This document shows, piece after piece, positions 6,198 to 10,273 of a stretch of 10,273 nt of DNA (position 1 is its first letter; each line of letters opens with the position of its first letter). Where the stretch lies: NCBI RefSeq assembly GCF_000003605.2, contig NW_003146292.1, positions 14,664 through 24,936 of the forward strand. The letters are read 5' to 3'. The notes beneath the pieces were generated by a model. That model saw nothing but the letters and a program-made list of their open reading frames with translations. It did no database searches and had not been told where the DNA came from. The DNA comes from Saccoglossus kowalevskii (lineage: Eukaryota > Hemichordata > Enteropneusta > Harrimaniidae). The position numbers and the translations under genes were made by a program.

Positions 6198-6529
6198 TAT
6201 AAACACATCGCATTGTTTCTAATTTCAGCAATCTATCTATTTAGTCATGGTTGGGTCATAGTTCAAACTTATTGTCCTTCCAAGGTGTGTTTCGATTGAA
6301 CAGTTAATAACAAACGTTTCTACTTGGAAGACAGCAAAATGCACTGGCCAATGGCCAAGTACGACCATAGTGTTCTTTGTGGGGGAAGTACGCACGTGAC
6401 GTACAGCAGAAGTAGTCAAGTTCTAAATATGAAAACACCTATTTTTCAAGGTTCACAGCATCGAATATGGGAACATTTTATACATGTAGACCTACTATAC
6501 CTAACTAGATGTAGTCAAGGGTGTAAACT

Positions 6530-6540
6530 GGGGGGGGGGG
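6530..6540 (+). repeat. G11 homopolymer
   Basis: Eleven consecutive Gs followed by TCACGTG. One of four long G/C runs in the window; length may be affected by sequencing slippage. Confidence 0.8.
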
Positions 6541-8410
6541 TCACGTGTGGTGTTGTACAGAAGTAAAATAAAGAATGCTTGTTACGAAATTAAGTTTAGT
6601 CCTAATTAATTGATCATATAAATAATTAACAAATAAATATAAGTGGATTTCTGCTGAACATTTAATGGCGTAATCGTTCGCAATCGTCACATTTGATTGT
6701 TCAGAATTTGGTTGGATTGTACGAAACGATAGCGTGACCTCAGTGCACCTCATTGTTATCATGTCATGAGAAAGTCTACGTACATCAATTCGTGCAATTC
6801 TAAGTACAAACATGCAATAGTTTGTAGTCGTAAACTCGCGACTAGAATGTTTAGTCCCAGATAGAAATACCTGTACTTTGTTAATTATTACTTTTATATA
6901 ATAAACTTGTATTTGTTCGATATTTATTAAAACATTACTTATAAGGAGATAAGAGACATAATTTTCTAAGAAAATTTTCTTGAATTTTGCAGTTTTTCAA
7001 AATTAAGTTGGCGTTTACCAAACTTATAATTTGAGTGTACCGATCGGTTATATAGTTATCTGTTACAAATTATCAATGGCGACGTGATATAGAACTGACA
7101 ATCTGTGTCAAGATACTTAGCCATTGAGGGTCACGTGATGGGGTGGAATGTGCTTCAACGGCATCTTTTACTATAGATATATTTGTACATTAGATGGTTA
7201 TTCATTCTCGGATTCACATTCCGTTTAAGTATAATAATTTTAATCAGTCACTCTTATTGAGTTGTGTACGCGTATGTATGTGGTGATGGGTGGTTGTCAT
7301 GGTAACTGTGACACATCAGATCGGATTCAATACTGTTACACTTTCCAGAATACATAAAAGATCTACATCAGTTCTTGCTGTCGATAGAATTCAATTGTAC
7401 CGTCAGAGGACACTGTATATGGTAAAATACATAATAACAAATTTTGAAAAGATAGGATGTTACATTACAAAACAACTTCCTACTCTTTCTCCCCATCTTT
7501 GTTGTTACAAGAACATTTATTTGACATTTTTTCGAAAGATATTTCTTTTCTTCTTTAAAAAACTGCAGTCAAGTATAAAGTGCTCCGCATCTTCGATATT
7601 ATTTGTTTTACATTTTTGGAAAAATATATATTAAGCCTGTATTTTAGGAGTTTTCCTCATTCCTAGTTAAATTTCCAGATTGTGATTGTGACGAAACTTT
7701 GATAGCATTTACGCAAATTAAAATCACGTACTTCATACAGGTATTTTTCAAACGTATAGTTTGTTTTAAATAATTTATATATTCGTAATTTATTACCATT
7801 GTTTTCATTATCAGGACTGTTACTAAGCCGTTCTTTACATGACTGAATATATTCATTAGTTAATTTTGTTTTTACTACAATTGAGTTTAGTAAATAAGAA
7901 AATAAAAAAAAATTACACGATTTAGTCAAATTTAGGTTATTACTCTACCTTTGCACCACACGACTTCCTGTTTGGTCGTTACTCTGGTAACGAAAGTCAA
8001 GTGGGTTATTCTATAAAAATCCATATAAAGTAGGCCAGAGTACCAATATACATAAGACCAGAATACACAGGTTGAACTTTGACCTTCAGAAGTCCTATAA
8101 TATATACCGCTATTATCCATTGTTCATTGCTCCACATGACAAGTATAATTCAGTAACTTTGAAAGGTTAAACAATGACAAAAATCAGTATCGTAAAAAAG
8201 CGAGGGTGCCAAAATAAACACAATGCAACGTAACCGAACTATTCGGCACCCGGATACTCGCCAGAATATTGGGCAGTTTAAACGACGTTGGGGCGTATTC
8301 TTCAAAACATCATTGACACGTATTGTGCTAAAATGACCGAAAATCTCAAAATCGTGGCAACAAACGATACTCATCTCCATTCAGTTATATCGAAATAGCC
8401 GGTCAACATA
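6541..8410. other. Long non-coding stretch, AT-rich in the middle
   Basis: No supported gene. Palindromes: AATTTTCT-A-AGAAAATT (6960-6976), ACCGATCGGT (7039-7048), TCACGTGA (7131-7138, E-box type) and CGTTAC/GTAACG (7977-7992). 7421-7930 is especially AT-rich and low in complexity; the frames there are Lys/Phe/Ile/Tyr-rich as expected of non-coding DNA. TATAAAA at 8012-8018 is TATA-like. GGGTGCC (8205-8211) and GGCACCC (8244-8250) form a loose inverted repeat. Confidence 0.45.
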
Positions 8411-8730
8411 TTGTTAAGTTACACGTTGAGGTTCTTGGTATTTTCAATGAATATTTAATAGATTGGTTTATAGTCCATAGCACTCATACCAATACAATAC
8501 TTATATGTTAAGGACGTGTGTTTACATAACAGAGAGCACTCTTACTCCGACAACAATGTAATGTCACATTGAGAGACGGCATTGAAGACATGTACGTGTG
8601 ATGCATTGAGATTAATCCACCACAAAGAACTGTTATAGTGAACATATTATATTACAATGGCTGGCAAAGATCTGTGCATATCTCTCTTGCAACGAAATAT
8701 TTCTTTCATCCATTCGATACACTGCACAGC
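8411..8730 (+). repeat. Dispersed repeat, copy 2 (blocks A, B, C)
   Basis: Block A about 8420-8512, block B 8513-8571, block C 8652-8730, matching copy 1 at 4767-5080. B and C are 80 bp apart here but only about 15 bp apart in copy 1, so 65 bp have been gained or lost. B is almost unchanged while A and the end of C have diverged strongly. Confidence 0.7.
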
Positions 8731-8773
8731 ACCTTTTGATGTATCATGCATGTTGCCCTCAATCGCTACTTAC

Positions 8774-8827
8774 CGGACAAATCTCCTGGCAGTAACTTGG
8801 ATAGAAAAAAGCGTCAACCTGGCATTC
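8774..8827 (-). CDS. Candidate 54-bp Cys-rich microexon
   Basis: Family unknown. On the minus strand a textbook acceptor, TTTTGTTTTTTTTCAG (CAG at 8830-8828), precedes exactly 54 bases ending CCG|GTAAGT (donor 8773-8768). In phase 0 it encodes 18 residues, ECQVDAFFYPSYCQEICP, with three cysteines and several aromatics, like a loop of a disulfide-rich secreted protein. The phase with one incoming base meets a TGA; the remaining phase (two incoming bases) is open but gives a less protein-like string. A G14 run just upstream (C14 on this strand) adds to the pyrimidine tract. If genuine it would be skipped by ORF finders because it has no start or stop. Adjacent exons were not found with confidence; 9478-9534 could lie upstream in the same phase. 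Confidence 0.45.
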
Positions 8828-8860
8828 CTGAAAAAAAACAAAACAAGCATATACTGAAAT

Positions 8861-8874
8861 GGGGGGGGGGGGGG
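8861..8874 (+). repeat. G14 homopolymer
   Basis: Fourteen Gs, lying 34 bases upstream (in minus-strand terms) of the microexon. Length is unreliable in sequencing. Confidence 0.8.
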
Positions 8875-9038
8875 TATTGAAATAAGCTACCCGCGGTATT
8901 AATAGCTCAGTGGGTGGACGGAAATTAGGTACGGGTGCACTGTATGTGACGTGTACTTGCAGCTAAATGTATAGCTTAGAAGAGTTGACTCCTGTTCTGG
9001 TGCTGTGCTATTGCCAAGCTTTCATATAGAATTCGCAA

Positions 9039-9242
9039 TTATAAATCGCAATCCTTTTTTCGACTTTCCTCATTAATAATTAGGATGGGTCGATTTGTTA
9101 GGATGGTGTGATCGACTACAAAACAACATGACAGAAGGGCGTATTTACTAATCGCGTTTATGAAGTCATGAGACAACTGTAATTTGTCCGGTGCAACAGA
9201 CAGCTTGCTCCACTGTTGTAGATTATACTGGAATATACGCAA
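9039..9242 (-). CDS. Candidate terminal exon, 67 codons plus stop
   Basis: On the minus strand a good acceptor, CATTCGTTGTTGTTGCAG, ends at 9243, and the following frame is open in phase 0 to TAA at 9041-9039. It begins LRIFQYNLQQWSKLSVAPDK, continues LQLSHDFINAISKYALLSCC and ends in a basic tail RKKDCDL. The opening stretch (tyrosine-asparagine, then W-S-K-L, then APDK) vaguely recalls a kelch-type blade, but the double-glycine signature is absent, so no assignment is made. No AATAAA was found shortly downstream. An internal donor (TTAGTAAAT near 9152) is weak. It may be chance, given the moderate length. Confidence 0.28.
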   Translation of the reverse strand: MRIFQYNLQQWSKLSVAPDKLQLSHDFINAISKYALLSCCFVVDHTILTNRPILIINEESRKKDCDL

Positions 9243-9477
9243 CTGCAACAACAACGAATGACATTTTTAGTTATTGACATTACTTAAAAACGATCGAGCG
9301 AGGTGTGTGTTCTATAAGTCACTTCCTGTTTGTAGCCAGCAAGCCTGTCCAGTAAAGAGGTATTTTTCATTGACTGTAGTCTAGTGTAAATTTAGATGGG
9401 CGATAACAAGTCACTGTAAACTGCTTTAGGAAATCCCCTAATTGTAAGAAAAATCCTTCATATTCAGACAGCCTTAC
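9243..9477. other. Non-coding spacer
   Basis: No repeat or frame of note, apart from ACTTCCTGTTTG (9321-9332), an ETS-like word also found at 7963-7974. Confidence 0.4.
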
Positions 9478-9534
9478 CCCCACACACAGGTGAATCACAT
9501 ATGACTTGAATGTGTTTTTGAGAGTGTCCACTAT
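9478..9534 (-). CDS. Candidate 57-bp exon
   Basis: Minus-strand acceptor CTTTTGATCGTTCTAG (AG at 9536-9535), then 57 bases, then GGGG|GTAAGG (donor 9477-9472). Length is a multiple of three. Two phases are open: phase 0 starts IVDTLKNTFKSYVIHLCVG, and the one-incoming-base phase reads SGHSQKHIQVICDSPVCG. The third meets a TAG at once. The second frame is open further upstream, to about 9588, so the exon could be longer. Phase 0 would be compatible with the 54-bp microexon at 8774-8827. No family recognised. Confidence 0.25.
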
Positions 9535-9610
9535 CTAGAACGATCAAAAGATTATAGGACGGTACGCGGTTTTCATTTTTGTATATATACTAACATTCAG
9601 GGTTCGGGTT

Positions 9611-9689
9611 ATTAAAGGGACAACTTTGGTACATTAAAGGCACAACTTTGGTACATTAAAGGCACAACTTTGGTACATTAAAGGCACAA
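9611..9689 (+). repeat. 22-bp minisatellite, 3.6 units
   Basis: Unit ATTAAAGGCACAACTTTGGT plus AC begins at 9611, 9633 and 9655, with a partial fourth from 9677. The first unit has GGGAC in place of GGCAC; units two and three are identical. Near-identity suggests recent expansion. Confidence 0.92.
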
Positions 9690-10217
9690 GTCATTCACTA
9701 CTGAACCTTCTATCAGTGCACAACCCCCCCCCCCCAATGCTCATCAACTGACAAAGAATATAACATTATATAGGCGTACAGGCAAGGTGATATGTAACAG
9801 CCGTAAAGTTGCATAAAATAGAGAGTTACTCTGAAAACTGAAACGAGAACTTCTTTGTTACTCTGCCTGTCATTTGACATTGGGGTAAGCTCAAACATAA
9901 ACAAATTTCCCATTTTAATACTGATAGAAAACTAAAATTCGGTCTTCAAAACACCCAAACTACAACATTTTGTATGGAAATACTTAATCAGAATTGAGAA
10001 TGAATATATGTACTTTGCATTATGTGTGTAATAATTTGTAGAAGTTTATGTTGAATGGGCGATAGAATGCGATTTTTGTGTTTGTGTACAGTTAGCTAGA
10101 AAATACCCATGATGCTCCACTTTATGTTATATTTTGTTTCTTTATTATGGACGCTTTTTAATGTAGAATTTCTGAGAATATATTCTCCACTGCTACTTGT
10201 GTACGGAACGATGTTGG
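9690..10217. other. Non-coding stretch
   Basis: Contains the C12 run at 9724-9735 and a minus-strand frame of 66 codons (9713-9913) whose composition and lack of splice sites do not support a gene. Otherwise AT-rich, with nothing recognised. Confidence 0.4.
9724..9735 (+). repeat. C12 homopolymer
   Basis: On the minus strand it reads ATT followed by twelve Gs, the same junction as ATTG14 at 10241-10257, which hints at related transposon ends. Confidence 0.75.
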
Positions 10218-10273
10218 CAGTGGCGGATCCAGAAAAATGTATTGGGGGGGGGGGGGGTGTCCAACTACCCTTA
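10218..10273 (+). mobile_element. Start of a DNA transposon, cut by the window edge
   Basis: CAGTGGCGGATCCAG (10218-10232) followed by a short A-rich gap and ATT plus G14 (10244-10257) is a layout I recognise as a recurrent DNA-transposon end in invertebrate genomes. Superfamily is uncertain and the other end lies outside the window. Confidence 0.6.

Larger units (their letters stand above)
5725..6529. other. Non-coding stretch, weak exon signals
   Basis: Contains short hairpins at 5989-6008 and 6164-6197 and a good plus-strand acceptor (TTTCTAATTTCAG, ending 6228). That acceptor is followed by an 18-codon frame to CCAAG|GTGTGT at 6285. A plus-strand frame of about 90 codons ends at 6566 but has no recognisable protein. 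None is strong enough to call a gene. Confidence 0.35.

Noticed and set aside
6324-6566. Plus-strand frame of about 80 codons before the G11 run
   Set aside because: It reads through the G homopolymer and has no family resemblance; start is TTG only.
7290-7634. Plus-strand frame of 114 codons starting at GTG
   Set aside because: The C-terminal half is a Phe/Lys/Ile-rich translation of AT-rich DNA, and no conserved motif or splice support is seen.
7932-8120. Minus-strand frame with DNSGIYY, resembling the Ig-domain D-x-G-x-Y-x-C motif
   Set aside because: The cysteine is replaced by arginine, other Ig landmarks are missing, and the only donor (AAAG|GTAGAG) is weak.
8150-8380. Minus-strand frame of 76 codons
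   Set aside because: Several frames are open on both strands here and no acceptor, donor or known motif distinguishes this one.
2653-8679. Shared 12-mer AGATCTGTGCAT at 2653-2664 and 8668-8679
   Set aside because: Flanks differ, and the number of such matches is at the chance level.
8903-8914. tRNA A-box-like TAGCTCAGTGGG
   Set aside because: No B-box (GTTCGANNC) at a suitable distance downstream and no cloverleaf pairing.
7963-9332. Shared 12-mer ACTTCCTGTTTG at 7963-7974 and 9321-9332
   Set aside because: A few 12-base matches are expected by chance in 10 kb, and the flanks do not match.
1-10273. CRISPR array, rRNA, complete protein-coding gene or bacterial operon
   Set aside because: No regularly spaced identical repeats with unique spacers, no rRNA core sequences, and no frame over about 115 codons.

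Overview
This is eukaryotic, animal-type genomic DNA. It is AT-rich and intron/intergenic-like, with no bacterial gene layout, no long open reading frame, no rRNA or tRNA gene and no CRISPR array. The repeats suggest a marine invertebrate: TACA/GACA microsatellite tails on a 'AAGTTTCATCAAAATC'-type dispersed repeat, hAT-like 'CAGTGTTCTCCACAA' ends, and a 'CAGTGGCGGATCCAG' plus poly-G transposon end. A hemichordate, cephalochordate or mollusc would fit, but the species cannot be fixed by eye.

The coding content is small and fragmentary, and most of it is on the minus strand. The best exon candidates are 94-189 (minus, both splice sites, 32 codons, open only in phase 0), 867-1145 (minus, 92 codons to a stop, no ATG near its start, poly(A) signal at 625-630, so a possible last exon) and 8774-8827 (minus, 54-bp Cys-rich microexon with very strong splice sites). 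Weaker candidates are 4414-4554, 9039-9242 and 9478-9534, all minus. None could be assigned to a family. Splice sites were judged by eye, and whether these exons belong to one gene is unknown.

Region by region: 1-1230 holds two exon candidates, a tandemly doubled dispersed repeat, and two identical 36-bp microsatellite tracts that bracket the 867-1145 exon. 1231-2060 is featureless apart from short hairpins. 2083-2221 is a foldback (MITE-like) element. 2345-2734 is a GC-richer island with a small plus-strand ORF. Part of that ORF recurs as a 46-bp inverted copy at 3914-3959. Between the two copies sits a complete 701-bp non-autonomous hAT-like transposon (2976-3676). 4767-5080, 5672-5724 and 8411-8730 are copies of one dispersed or tandem repeat with very uneven conservation. 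5081-8410 is otherwise non-coding, with an AT-rich stretch at 7421-7930. 9611-9689 is a 22-bp minisatellite. The right edge (10218 onward) is the start of another DNA transposon.

No complete operon-like or defence-like system is visible. What deserves follow-up is the hidden exons lacking ATG starts, the inverted coding-like duplication around the hAT element, and the mosaic repeat family.
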